From Deltaproteobacteria bacterium (lineage in GTDB: Bacteria > Desulfobacterota > Desulfarculia > JACQYL01): DNA of 64,000 nucleotides. The stretch spans positions 28,697 through 92,696 of the forward strand of contig JACQYL010000098.1 of the NCBI GenBank assembly GCA_016208165.1, in the 5' to 3' direction. Position 1 is the stretch's first letter. Every line of letters begins with the position of its first letter. A program made the translations under genes and the position numbers. A model generated the notes under the pieces. That model saw only the letters and a program-made list of their open reading frames with translations, did no database searches and was not told the origin of the DNA. This document shows, in pieces, positions 17,940 through 27,274 of this stretch.

Positions 17940-19145
17940 ATGTTTGTCGCTCGTTTAGAGGAAGCGCTGGAAGATATTAGAAACGGCAAGATGGTAATCC
18001 TTGTGGACGCGCCTAACCCCAAGAACGAGGGCGAACTCGTCATGGCGGCGGAAAAGGTGACGCCGCAGGCGATCAACTTCATGACTCTGCACGGCAGAGG
18101 CCTTGTGACCATGCCTTGTACTTCGGAGCTGCTCGAAAAACTCGGGCTGCCTTTGATGACCGCAAAACGGTCTGACTCGGAGCCCGCCTTCACCGTGTCC
18201 ATCGAGGCCCGGAAAGGAGTGACCACGGGGATTTCCGCGGCGGACCGAGCCACGACCATTTTGACGGCGGTTTCTGAACACGCCGGGCCGGATGATCTGG
18301 TGAAACCGGGGCATGTGTTTCCCATTCGGGCTCGTCGCGGGGGTGTGCTCTTCCGGACAGGTCACACCGAGGGAGCCGTGGATCTGATTCGCGTCGCCGG
18401 TCTTAAACCCGCGGCCGCCATGTGCAGCATCATGAATGACGAAGGAGAAATGGCCCGGTTCGAAGAGCTGGAAAAACTGGCCCGGGAATACGAGATGCGC
18501 ATCGTATCCATAGCGGATATTATTCACTATCGCCTGCGCAGGGAATCCTTTGTGTTTCAGGCCGCGCGCACCATTCTCCCGACGCTGTATGGAGAGTTCG
18601 AGGCCATCGCCTATGAAAACCAACTGGACCAGCAGCAACACGTCGCCCTGGTCAAGGGTGAAATCAAGTCGGATCAGGAGACCCTCGTTCGAGTCCATTC
18701 AGAATGCATCCCCGGAAACGTTTTCAGAAGCTATCGCTGCGATTGCGGAGAGCAACTGGAAGCAGCCATGCGCAAAGTCCAAGAGGAAGGCCGGGGTGTT
18801 ATCCTTTACCTCCACAAAGAAGGCCGTTACCAGAACCTGATCTCCAAACTGAAAGCCTATGAGATGGAGGACCAAGGCAAGAATTGGGAAGAGAAACACC
18901 AACTGGAGAGCGAAGCTATTTTCAGAGAGTTCGGGATCGGCGCCCAGATCCTCGTGGATTTGGGTATCCGGAAAATGCGGCTGTTGACGAACAGCACCAA
19001 AGAGATAGCGGGTCTGGAAGGGTTCGGTCTGTCCATCACGGAGCGGGTTCCGCTGAAAGTCGAACCCTCCCCTGACGATGAGTTTCAGCGGAGAAGCTGC
19101 GGTTATCTGAGTAAGATGATGGACGCCGTCATGCGGCACCAGTAG
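17940..19145 (+). CDS. RibBA-like bifunctional protein with altered active sites
   Basis: 401 residues arranged as RibB (DHBP synthase, 1-205) then RibA (GTP cyclohydrolase II, 206-401). The fold signatures are clear (AAEKVTPQAINFM, RTGHTEGAVDLIRVAG; HSECIPGNVFRSYRCDCG). The catalytic loop normally DDEDRENEGD reads DAPNPKNEGE, replacing Arg37, Glu38 and Asp42 (E. coli RibB numbers), and the Glu of CELTNDDG is Ser. In the RibA half the three zinc Cys and the catalytic Arg remain, but EGRNIGL became EGRYQNL and the Asp two residues before the Arg is Ile. The ATG at 17940 has a CAGGAG site. It may be a paralogue with a new role rather than the riboflavin enzyme. Confidence 0.8.
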   Translation: MFVARLEEALEDIRNGKMVILVDAPNPKNEGELVMAAEKVTPQAINFMTLHGRGLVTMPCTSELLEKLGLPLMTAKRSDSEPAFTVSIEARKGVTTGISAADRATTILTAVSEHAGPDDLVKPGHVFPIRARRGGVLFRTGHTEGAVDLIRVAGLKPAAAMCSIMNDEGEMARFEELEKLAREYEMRIVSIADIIHYRLRRESFVFQAARTILPTLYGEFEAIAYENQLDQQQHVALVKGEIKSDQETLVRVHSECIPGNVFRSYRCDCGEQLEAAMRKVQEEGRGVILYLHKEGRYQNLISKLKAYEMEDQGKNWEEKHQLESEAIFREFGIGAQILVDLGIRKMRLLTNSTKEIAGLEGFGLSITERVPLKVEPSPDDEFQRRSCGYLSKMMDAVMRHQ

Positions 19146-19309
19146 CATCCGTTGAATAAACGTCCCCACATATGCACACCCGCGGCGTTGCGGTGCATTC
19201 CTCTGCAACCGGAGACCCGTCGGTAACGGAGGGCCGAGACGGAGAGCGGCGCAACCCGATCAAACGACTTGAAAATGGGATGGGGTTGACGGATTACCCA
19301 TGATGAATC

Positions 19310-20955
19310 TCACTCGGACGCCTCTGCGTGGGCGTCACGTCCGCCCTCGTTCGGACCTCCGGCCCGCGCCTCCAGGCGCGCCAACTTAGCAGCGGCTGCC
19401 TGCAGTTTCAACAATGATCGAGTGACGTCTTCTTCAAACTCTGCGATCACGGATTCCAACGCTTTTTCGTATCGATGCCGGACCTGTTCATAGAAATCAT
19501 CAATCCTGGCGTCAAGACAATCCAAGACTCGGCGCGCCAGAATCACCACCAGCAGCGCCTCGATGAGGAACAGGCTGAACATGGCCACCAGGCCTTTGCT
19601 TTGGAAGAAGGCAAAGAGTACGCCTGACACGATCCTGGATGCAATCGCGAACGAGGGATGCTCTCTAAACACGGCCAACAGACTCGGGTCCGCCAGATAA
19701 AAGAGCATTGCCGGCACCGGCAAAGCGAGTATTACTCGATACTTGAACCTGCGGTACCCGGAAACGACGTTGGGAAGCTTTCCTTCCGCAAACCAGGCTC
19801 GAATCTCCCCGATCCATTCCCTTCTCGTAGCGGAGATTCTATCATGCACCCGAGCAAATTCGGGTTTGGTGCTCCACACGAACTCGGCTTTGGGAAAGCG
19901 CGCCAAGGAAGCGTTCACCCGGTTCGAGAGGGAATCCATCCTATGAACCATGGATTCCACAGCCTCTTTGTCCGCGGGGAGAAGCCGTTCAAAACCATCC
20001 TGCCTCTTCGAGCCGAGGAGATTCTGGACAGCTACGGTCCACCGCAAAAGGCTCAGGACCACCCCGCCGCGTTTCTCTCGCTTGAGCCACAGAGGTCGCA
20101 TGACCATGCGACTGGAGTCGTCCAGGTCGGATCGTATCATTTGGGAGCAAATGGTTCGAGTCTGATCGAATTCCTTCTTGACCTGACTCAGCAGCGCTTC
20201 GATTGTACGCGTCAACCCTTCCAGATCGGGATAATGGCTCATGGCGCTAATCAGCCCGTTCAATTCGTGCTCGATATTGGCTAATTTTATCGACCGAATC
20301 TCTTTTTCCCGTCGCTTTCGATACAATAAATCCCGAAAATTCTGAAAATCCCCGGCGCTGGGGAGGTTCGTTCCGCCCGTCATCGCAGAAAGCGCATATA
20401 GCTTCGGCGACAGGACACCCACCTCACCCAATTTGTGTCGGAAGTCATCCAGGACACCCGTTGTTTTCTCCAAATCGAACCGGCCCTCATAGTCCACATA
20501 CTGATCGATCTTGTTTAAGATGAATATGAAGCTTTCGGGATGCTGAGGGCTGATCCGCAGCATGTCATAAAGAGCCTGGTCCGCATATTTCTCGGGGCTC
20601 ACCACCCAGCACGCCACGTCCAGGCGTTCGAGAAACCGAAGTACGCGCACACGGTTCTCAGGCAGGACACTGTCAAAGTCGGGAAGATCGTAGATCACCA
20701 GGTCACGGATCGCCTCGTTTTGATGAGTCTGATGGGGTTGGATCACCAGCTCCGGAAGCGCTTCCTCTATCGATTGAGCTTTGTGGCGGTAGACCACAAT
20801 CCGGTCCGTATGGGGTCGTCGGTCCGAGGCTCGCGAAACCTCTTGGGGCACTTAAATCCGGCAATGCGTTTTCTGGTGTGGAGCAATTCCGCAACGGCGC
20901 GAAGCGCCTGCCGAGTGCTTTCGATTCGCTCCGCCACCACCGAGCGCACGCTCAT
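19310..20955 (-). pseudogene. Dynamin-like GTPase, P-loop region lost and frame broken
   Basis: The gene opens at the ATG at 20955, overlapping the previous stop (ATGA), and reads MSVRSVVAERIESTRQALR to HTRKRIAGFK. The rest continues in another frame from a GTG at 20851 (EVSRASDRRPHTDRIVVY) for 513 codons. Compared with the neighbouring GTPase, roughly 20 residues holding the G1 P-loop are missing at the junction. G3 (YDLPDFDS) and G4 (ILNKID) remain, as do two membrane segments around residues 350-420 of the long frame. Without G1 it cannot bind nucleotide normally. It may be decayed, or expressed from the internal GTG as a P-loop-less partner. Confidence 0.65.
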
Positions 20956-22688
20956 GATTCGAACTCCATCTCTTCTATCCGGGCTCGAATCCACTCGCCG
21001 GCGCGTTTCAAATCGCTCGAGTCGGAGCCTTTTGGAAATCGATCCATCAAGAAGTCCATCACCCTCTGGCGCTGTTCCGCCAACACTGTCTTATAGGCCC
21101 GTTTGTATCTTTCGTCCAAATCGCGCCCGATCTGCTTGATCTCATCGTATACCACTACCTCCAATACCCCCTTTGGGATCAAGGGCACGATGGCCGTATC
21201 CAGAAGGAGTTCGAGAAGAGTGATCCCTCCGCCAACGACCGTTTCAAGAAGCAGCAGCATACATCCGGAAAGTATGGACGCGGAAACAATACCCGCCTTT
21301 TTGGTCCTTGAGAGTCCATGCCTGACCTGTTCAAAACGCTCCTGAATCCAAACGTCAATAGCGCCGAGTTCGCGGGCGCAGTGCACTTGAAACTCTTCCC
21401 TCGAAAGGAATGTGCCGGCCTCGAACATTTCGGCATACATGGCCGAAGACGGCGCCTCGCGCCGTATCACTGTCGCTATCCCCTGCTGGAAAAACGCCTG
21501 GGCGTCGTGCAGCGGTTCCAGAGGAAGCCGGTGCAGGATCCGTTCAAACGGCTGCTCTTCATCATCCGCATCGCGTCTTTTGAATCCGATGAAGTCGAGT
21601 GGAAAGAGGATGAGGTTTCGGATCCATTTCCTCGGACTGCGCAAGTAATCGTACTTGCGGAGCAACTGCCGTACGTGATTCTTGATCTTGGATTTGGTTT
21701 CTTCGCCAAGCTGGAACTTCAGCGATTTCAGTAAACGCTCCTCCGTCTCGTTCGAGACGGACTCGATACCCCTGAAAAGTCCGGCGGCTATGCTCAGTTC
21801 ATCGTCGACCATCGAAACCAGAGCATCCAGCCGCTCCCTTGCCGCTTTCATCAACGAACGTCTTCCGGCTCGAAGTAGTTTCCCCTTGTCAAACGATTCG
21901 AGCAAGGCGGCAAAAGGAGCCAGCTCACGCGTCTGAAAAAGGCTTGCATCGTCTCGCCCAACCCTTGGGAGCGCCACGATTTTTCCTGAAGGATGAAGCC
22001 CTTTCGAACGAAGTTTGGCTTCAAGGTCCTCCAATCCTCCATCCGACTCGAGCTTGTTCAAGATCAAAACATAGGGTTTTCCGGTGCGTTCCGCCTGTTT
22101 GATCCATTCAAAAGGAAGTCTGTCGGCGTATTTCTCCTGGCTGGTGACAAAAACAACCAGGTCAGCCAGACCGTAAAGGTCTTCAGCCATTGTCCTGTTG
22201 GTCGACACCACGCTGTCTACATCAGGGCTGTCCACCAGAATCATGTCCTGCCACGCGGCGAAATCGTGAAGAATGAAAAGCAAATCCTGGGGTTGCTCAT
22301 CCTTGTCCTGAGGCGCCTGCATGAGGTTGCGCCACCTGCACAGCACATCCGGGAACAGGTCCGCTTCTTGAAACACGGTTTCCATTCGCCGCGGCAACAG
22401 GATGATCGGATTCAATGTCTGGGGGCGTCGGACCCCGGTTCGGCTGACCGGGAAGCCCAACAAAGAATTGAAAATGGTAGATTTGCCGGTGCCCGTACCG
22501 CCCTCGAAAACGGCCACAGGCGCCAAAACATCCTCGTAATCGATCTTGAAAAGAAGCGCTCTGACCTGCGGTATGAATCGATCCCGTTCGCGTACGAATC
22601 GAGCATGGAGTTGGGAACCCCCGGAAAAGCGCACGCTTGGCAGTAATTCCAGGAGACTACGAATTGGTTCGTTCTCGTCGTTCACCAA
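20952..22688 (-). CDS. Membrane-associated dynamin-like GTPase
   Basis: 578 residues. The G domain occupies about residues 50-300: G1 FEGGTGTGKSTIFNSLLG, a switch region RTGVRRPQT, G3 ILVDSPDVDS and G4 ILNKLE (Glu in place of the usual Asp). Long helices follow and a hydrophobic hairpin lies near residues 470-510 (IVSASILSGCMLLLLE and GITLLELLLDTAIVPL), as in membrane-remodelling bacterial dynamins. It starts at TTG 22688 or GTG 22685, 13 bases after the upstream GTPase gene. Part of a four-gene minus-strand unit of three GTPases and a membrane HTH protein. Confidence 0.78.
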   Translation of the reverse strand: MVNDENEPIRSLLELLPSVRFSGGSQLHARFVRERDRFIPQVRALLFKIDYEDVLAPVAVFEGGTGTGKSTIFNSLLGFPVSRTGVRRPQTLNPIILLPRRMETVFQEADLFPDVLCRWRNLMQAPQDKDEQPQDLLFILHDFAAWQDMILVDSPDVDSVVSTNRTMAEDLYGLADLVVFVTSQEKYADRLPFEWIKQAERTGKPYVLILNKLESDGGLEDLEAKLRSKGLHPSGKIVALPRVGRDDASLFQTRELAPFAALLESFDKGKLLRAGRRSLMKAARERLDALVSMVDDELSIAAGLFRGIESVSNETEERLLKSLKFQLGEETKSKIKNHVRQLLRKYDYLRSPRKWIRNLILFPLDFIGFKRRDADDEEQPFERILHRLPLEPLHDAQAFFQQGIATVIRREAPSSAMYAEMFEAGTFLSREEFQVHCARELGAIDVWIQERFEQVRHGLSRTKKAGIVSASILSGCMLLLLETVVGGGITLLELLLDTAIVPLIPKGVLEVVVYDEIKQIGRDLDERYKRAYKTVLAEQRQRVMDFLMDRFPKGSDSSDLKRAGEWIRARIEEMEFES

Positions 22689-22701
22689 AGTCAGACCCGT
22701 A

Positions 22702-24939
22702 TCAGACCGTACTCAGGTCATCGATTTGCCGCCGGAAAGACCGCACCTGTTCCAGCAGACGTTCAACCTCAAGCCTTTCCTTGACCCGTTGCTGTTCCTC
22801 CGCTCGCCCTATCCTGCTCATATTGGACAGATCCACCAGATGATCGTTGACATATCCTTCAAGTTCGGAAAAGAGGCGATCTGAAATCATCTGGTTTATT
22901 TTGAGAAAATAGGTGTACTTAAGATTCTCCCGATAATCCATGATCTGTTCAATCAGCTCGTCGGATATGCATTTCCGGATGACGCTCTGACTTTCGAGCG
23001 TCGTTTTTGCATGTTCTTGAGCTGCAGATGATTCTTCTTTCCCCATCAAACGCTGAGCCACCTTCTTCACTCCCTCGACCGTCTTGCCCAAGCCCATTTT
23101 CAAAAGCACCAAGGCCTTGGCGCGCACGTGGTAGTGAAAGGAAGGGCTGAACAACTTCGGCTTCCACTTGACCGCGGAATTCGGAGACAGCGCTTGAACC
23201 GTTCGCCTGGGCGCGGCCGGGATCAAGTCCTGCATGCTCTTTTCGTAGTTCTCGAATAACTGCTGAAGCAGTTGCACATAAGAGTCGACCTGCCGGACAT
23301 AATAATTTCGCAGTTCCTTTTCTTTACGATTGGTGAATTCTATAATTCTTAGATTGAATTCCTCCTGGATACGACGCAGGAGCCCTTCACTCAGGCTGTG
23401 GTAGAAACGCGCCAGTTCCGTCAACGATCCGCCGGCGGCCTCGGAAGCATCGGACGCTCTTCCGAAGTCCTCCACGAAAGACAGCGTACTCGAGACGGAT
23501 TTCCCGATCCTTGGATCGAAGAAACGATCCACCTCGAGCTTCAATTCGCCGTCAAGCTTGATTCGCACGCCGTCGAGCGCGTTACGCACCACCTTGAGAG
23601 TGTCACCGATGGTCTTCTGCTTCTCCTCGAGATCCGATGTGGCTTGATTGATTTCGTCTCTGTTTTTTGAAGCGATCGCGCTGCGGAATTCGAGAAACTC
23701 CTCGATCCTGTCGGACAGTCGCGACATGACGGAGATCCCCCTCTGCACCTTGAGACCATACCGTTCTCTTTCCAGAACCCTCCTGAAGTCTTGCTCGAAG
23801 CGGTCTCTCTCTTCCTCCGAAAATCGAGTCAGCTCCTCGTCCTGCTCCCACAGCGCCAGTCTGAGTTGATCTTTCTTGTCGAGCGCATCATCCCCCACGC
23901 GCACCAGAAGGTGATATAAAGTCGAAAAGGTGTATAATTTAGGTTCCACCCCCAACTGCCGCATCTCGGACTTGGTTCGTTCCACCTGTTCGAGTACGGA
24001 TGACTTTCCATCATGTTCACCGAGATCCAGGTTGAACACGATGAACATCTGATCCAACATCCTGAGGGTCTTCAGGACCTGAATCAGGTGAACGTCCGCT
24101 TCCCGGATTCCCGTTCGCGTACTCACGAGATAGATGACAAAATGGCTTTCCATCAAATATTCCAGGACGGCAGCCATGTGCGCGGGGTTGGGAGAGTCGC
24201 TGCCCTGGCAGTCTCCGATCTCGAGACCGGCCGGCAGGCTTCGGGCGGGAACCGTCAACAGGGCTTGCTTCAAATATACGGCCTTTGACTCACGCCCCAC
24301 GTATTCCCGATGTGCGGCCGCTTCGTCTTCCAACAGATAGATGGAACTCTCTTCCGGCTTCAGGTATTGAGCAATATCTTCATATCCGTCAAGATACGCT
24401 TTGAGTAGATTGGTCTGTTTTACAAAGTCCTCCGAAGCGTCCGCCTCCCGATTCAGGCTAGTCAGAAATCGATCGAGCAGACGTCGGTCTTCTGAGTTGT
24501 CGATTCGAAATTTTCCGGGTGAGACCGTTTCGCCGGCCGGGGCCAGGAACTCGAGTGCATCCCTGATTTCCGTTTGGATTTCATTCAATCCTTTCAGGGT
24601 TAGATCCGCCCGAAGGCTGTTGCCGAACCGAACTCTGGTCACAATAGCGGTTATTATCCCCGCGCCTCGCTTGAGAAGGTCTTCTCCAAGAAGGTAATTG
24701 CCGAAGGTGCTCTTCCCCGACTTCACCGGTCCCACGATGGATATCCGCGTGTCTCTCTCCTCGAGTTCCCTGGCGGCGCCCGACAAGGATTCCCGCCATG
24801 AGTTGATCTGCCGATCGTCGGAACCGAACGTCCTCTCTATTTGGCCCGTCAGGTCCAAAAGCTGCTTCTGAAGCTCGGTTATCCGCTCGAAAGACGACTC
24901 ATCACGCGTTACGACCGTGTTTGTTTTGGAAGCTTGCAA
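22702..24939 (-). CDS. Large dynamin-like GTPase
   Basis: 745 residues. G1 is IVGPVKSGKSTFGNYLLG near residue 68, followed by RGAGIITAIVTRVRFG with the switch Thr. G3 is EIGDCQGSDS and G4 is VFNLDLGEHDG. This matches bacterial dynamin-like proteins (the GPxxSGKST subtype). About 450 residues of coiled-coil-rich helices follow; no strong transmembrane segment is visible, so membrane contact may be by an amphipathic paddle. Start TTG at 24939 with AGGGAGAAGGG ahead. It lies upstream of the two other GTPase genes and is probably their partner; paired bacterial dynamins often work as hetero-oligomers. Confidence 0.78.
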   Translation of the reverse strand: MQASKTNTVVTRDESSFERITELQKQLLDLTGQIERTFGSDDRQINSWRESLSGAARELEERDTRISIVGPVKSGKSTFGNYLLGEDLLKRGAGIITAIVTRVRFGNSLRADLTLKGLNEIQTEIRDALEFLAPAGETVSPGKFRIDNSEDRRLLDRFLTSLNREADASEDFVKQTNLLKAYLDGYEDIAQYLKPEESSIYLLEDEAAAHREYVGRESKAVYLKQALLTVPARSLPAGLEIGDCQGSDSPNPAHMAAVLEYLMESHFVIYLVSTRTGIREADVHLIQVLKTLRMLDQMFIVFNLDLGEHDGKSSVLEQVERTKSEMRQLGVEPKLYTFSTLYHLLVRVGDDALDKKDQLRLALWEQDEELTRFSEEERDRFEQDFRRVLERERYGLKVQRGISVMSRLSDRIEEFLEFRSAIASKNRDEINQATSDLEEKQKTIGDTLKVVRNALDGVRIKLDGELKLEVDRFFDPRIGKSVSSTLSFVEDFGRASDASEAAGGSLTELARFYHSLSEGLLRRIQEEFNLRIIEFTNRKEKELRNYYVRQVDSYVQLLQQLFENYEKSMQDLIPAAPRRTVQALSPNSAVKWKPKLFSPSFHYHVRAKALVLLKMGLGKTVEGVKKVAQRLMGKEESSAAQEHAKTTLESQSVIRKCISDELIEQIMDYRENLKYTYFLKINQMISDRLFSELEGYVNDHLVDLSNMSRIGRAEEQQRVKERLEVERLLEQVRSFRRQIDDLSTV

Positions 24940-25038
24940 ACCCTTCTCCCTTTACACATCAGTGCATGCAGACAGACGAACGAGCATTCCGATGGTTTCG
25001 TCTGAAAACCGACCCGCTTGAAATCCAACAAATAAAAT

Positions 25039-25069
25039 TAGCCACAGGAACGCACGGATCCAGTGGCTA
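25039..25069 (-). other. Stem-loop between HTH protein and GTPase genes
   Basis: TAGCCAC (25039-25045) and GTGGCTA (25063-25069) are exact inverted repeats with a 17-base loop, inside a 246-base gap between two same-strand genes. There is no T-run. It may be an mRNA end or processing site; otherwise I see no gene in the gap. Confidence 0.3.
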
Positions 25070-25185
25070 GTAGGGGATACCTCTCCCGGCACTCAAAACG
25101 CATGTCGAGCCCGCGCCGTGTGTCGAGGGAAGCGAGATCCATCTCGATGGGCCGGTGTGCGACTTTCTACCGTCGATTTACCGTT

Positions 25186-26496
25186 CTAGTCGGTACCCTC
25201 TTTGCTTTCGGGGCCAACTTTGGTTGCCGCCGGCTCCTCGGTCGGAGGTTGGGCCGGGCTGGTCTTTTGAGCCGTTTCGGCGGAAGCGCCGGGGGAAATC
25301 CAGCCCTCCAACTCGACGGCTCTGGCGGTCGATTCGTTGATCATCTGTTCGATATTGCCCGGTATGGGCACGTTTTGCACTTTCAAATCGGACAAAACCC
25401 CTGTCAAATCTCGATACATAGCCGCAAGCGACTTTTCCATGTGAGAGATGCGCTTTTGCAGAAGCCGGTACTTGAAGGAAAGGCTCCTTCGATTCGGCTC
25501 GGCTCCCGGTTCTCCGCCGTTGGCGAGTTCCTCGGCCAGGCCAAGAAACGGACCGGGGCTCCCGACACCAGAAGCATCGGCCTCTTCCATGGAAAGCTCA
25601 GCCTGATTCATGATGTGACTGAAAAGCGCATTCACCGCTTCCCATTCCCCGTAATACCGGTGATTCAACACGGGGGAAACGTCTATGGATCCTACATCCA
25701 GCCTCTTGAATCCGGACACTTCCATTGTTCCAAAGGGTGCGAACTTACCCTTCCACAGCGTGAGCGTACCGTCAGAAGATTTGAAAAAGTACCCGCTTGC
25801 GTTATACATGCTGATGGTGATCACAACACCCGCGATAACCGCGATGATCACCAGCAATGTGAAAAATGTCGAGCGCCGTTTGCTACCGCCCAAATCACTG
25901 GGAGGGGATTTAGGAGTTTGCGGTTTGATGGTTTTCTCAGCCAACTTGGGTTCCTCCTTTTTCGGTTCAACTCGAGACTCCATCCGGCGAGTTCCGGATT
26001 TCGGAACTTTGGCGGCATCCATTTCAGGCTTTGTGGCTTCGGGCGCTCGGACTGTGGGTTCCGGAGCCTTCCACCTCGGCGTTTCCTGCATTTTAGGAGC
26101 AATGGTATCCGAATACGGCGACGAGCCGCGCACCTGTTCCCGTTGGGTTACTTCGGCGATCTCAGGGGGTTTCGTCTCTGCTTCAGGACGAGTGGGCTTA
26201 TCTTCTTCTAATTCGCCCGCGCCGGTTGTTACCTCTTCGGCCTCGGGTATCGGTGTTTCCTCAGCAGACAACGGTTTCTCGGAATCCCGTTTGTCCTTCA
26301 GGCCCTCCAGACCCTCTTCCTCGTACCTGGATAGCCAGTTGTAATACGTCGACCTCGAAAGACCCAGTTCGCGCAAAATCTGCGCCACCGGTTTTTCAGA
26401 TTGGGAAACGGTGTCCAAAATGGCCTTTTTCTCATGTTCATCCAGGCTTACGTTCTTTCTTCCTTTTCCTCTTCCTGAGCCTGACTGTTCAGCCAT
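25186..26496 (-). CDS. Single-pass membrane protein with transposase-like HTH
   Basis: 436 residues. Residues 15-70 form a helix-turn-helix of the transposase/Fis-like type (VAQILRELGLSRSTYYNWLS with RYEEEGLEGL). A Pro/Glu/Lys-rich linker covers about 75-205, then one membrane segment (STFFTLLVIIAVIAGVVITI) and an extracytoplasmic helical domain of about 200 residues ending in a disordered tail. A DNA-binding fold tethered to the membrane by a long linker suggests either a membrane-bound regulator or a scaffold. It is the first gene of the unit that encodes three dynamin-like GTPases. I do not recognise the family. Confidence 0.7.
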   Translation of the reverse strand: MAEQSGSGRGKGRKNVSLDEHEKKAILDTVSQSEKPVAQILRELGLSRSTYYNWLSRYEEEGLEGLKDKRDSEKPLSAEETPIPEAEEVTTGAGELEEDKPTRPEAETKPPEIAEVTQREQVRGSSPYSDTIAPKMQETPRWKAPEPTVRAPEATKPEMDAAKVPKSGTRRMESRVEPKKEEPKLAEKTIKPQTPKSPPSDLGGSKRRSTFFTLLVIIAVIAGVVITISMYNASGYFFKSSDGTLTLWKGKFAPFGTMEVSGFKRLDVGSIDVSPVLNHRYYGEWEAVNALFSHIMNQAELSMEEADASGVGSPGPFLGLAEELANGGEPGAEPNRRSLSFKYRLLQKRISHMEKSLAAMYRDLTGVLSDLKVQNVPIPGNIEQMINESTARAVELEGWISPGASAETAQKTSPAQPPTEEPAATKVGPESKEGTD

Positions 26497-26620
26497 GAGT
26501 CCGTCCTCGTTGTCTTATGGTGATTGAAATACGTATACCCGAGATGCAGGATTGTGTAAAGAACAATATGGACTGAGCCGTTTTCGCTCCCATGGCATGT
26601 GCTCGGCCGTCTCCCGCGAC

Positions 26621-27274
26621 TCAGATCTCCGGTTTCGCAACTCTACAGTGTATAAGTGCGAACCGCGCACATGTCGGCCAACTCCGAAAAGGTGTCGCTC
26701 CAACAGGATGAATCTCCATATCCACTACTCTCAAGAACGAGATATCACTCAGAAATGAGCATAGTCGCCTTGCGCTTCCGAGAAACCTGCCCTGTTCCAA
26801 AAAGCTGTAAAAATGGACGACAGGTTTGTCGGTCGGCTCTGGAAGTAGAGGCTCCAGAATGATCACATCTGTTCCGTCTTTCGAAAGGCTCTGGGAGGCG
26901 GCAAGTAAAGAAAGGCAAGTGGCGGCGTCGTTGTGATGGAGTACTCCACAATAGAGAATGTAGTCAAAGACCGCGCCGGACTTCGCAAACAGCTCCACGG
27001 CTTCGCATATAAATCGAATGTTCGATCGTCGGCCGTATCTTCTATTTGCCACGAATATGGCCCCGCAATCGATGTCGATACCCGTATAGGAAACGGACGG
27101 ATCGGAAAAGAAGGCTTTAGCCACGTTCCCCGTAGCACAACCGATTTCAAGGACGTGTCTATGTTGCGTTGTCCATTTTCTCTTGGCCAGCTTCCGTTTG
27201 TCCACTGTTCCACCCATCCAGAACTGGAATATGTCCCATAATCGGGGAAAGCGGCTTTCGGAAAAGAAAGGCAT
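26621..27274 (-). CDS. SAM-dependent methyltransferase (class I)
   Basis: 217 residues from the ATG at 27274, which overlaps the preceding stop by one base (TAATG) and has GGAGAAG upstream. Motif I is HVLEIGCATGNVAK, motif II-like YTGIDID, and the post-motif region YILYCGVLHHND is characteristic of class I methyltransferases acting on small molecules or sugars. Last gene of the surface-polysaccharide cluster; the acceptor is unknown. Confidence 0.75.
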   Translation of the reverse strand: MPFFSESRFPRLWDIFQFWMGGTVDKRKLAKRKWTTQHRHVLEIGCATGNVAKAFFSDPSVSYTGIDIDCGAIFVANRRYGRRSNIRFICEAVELFAKSGAVFDYILYCGVLHHNDAATCLSLLAASQSLSKDGTDVIILEPLLPEPTDKPVVHFYSFLEQGRFLGSARRLCSFLSDISFLRVVDMEIHPVGATPFRSWPTCARFALIHCRVAKPEI

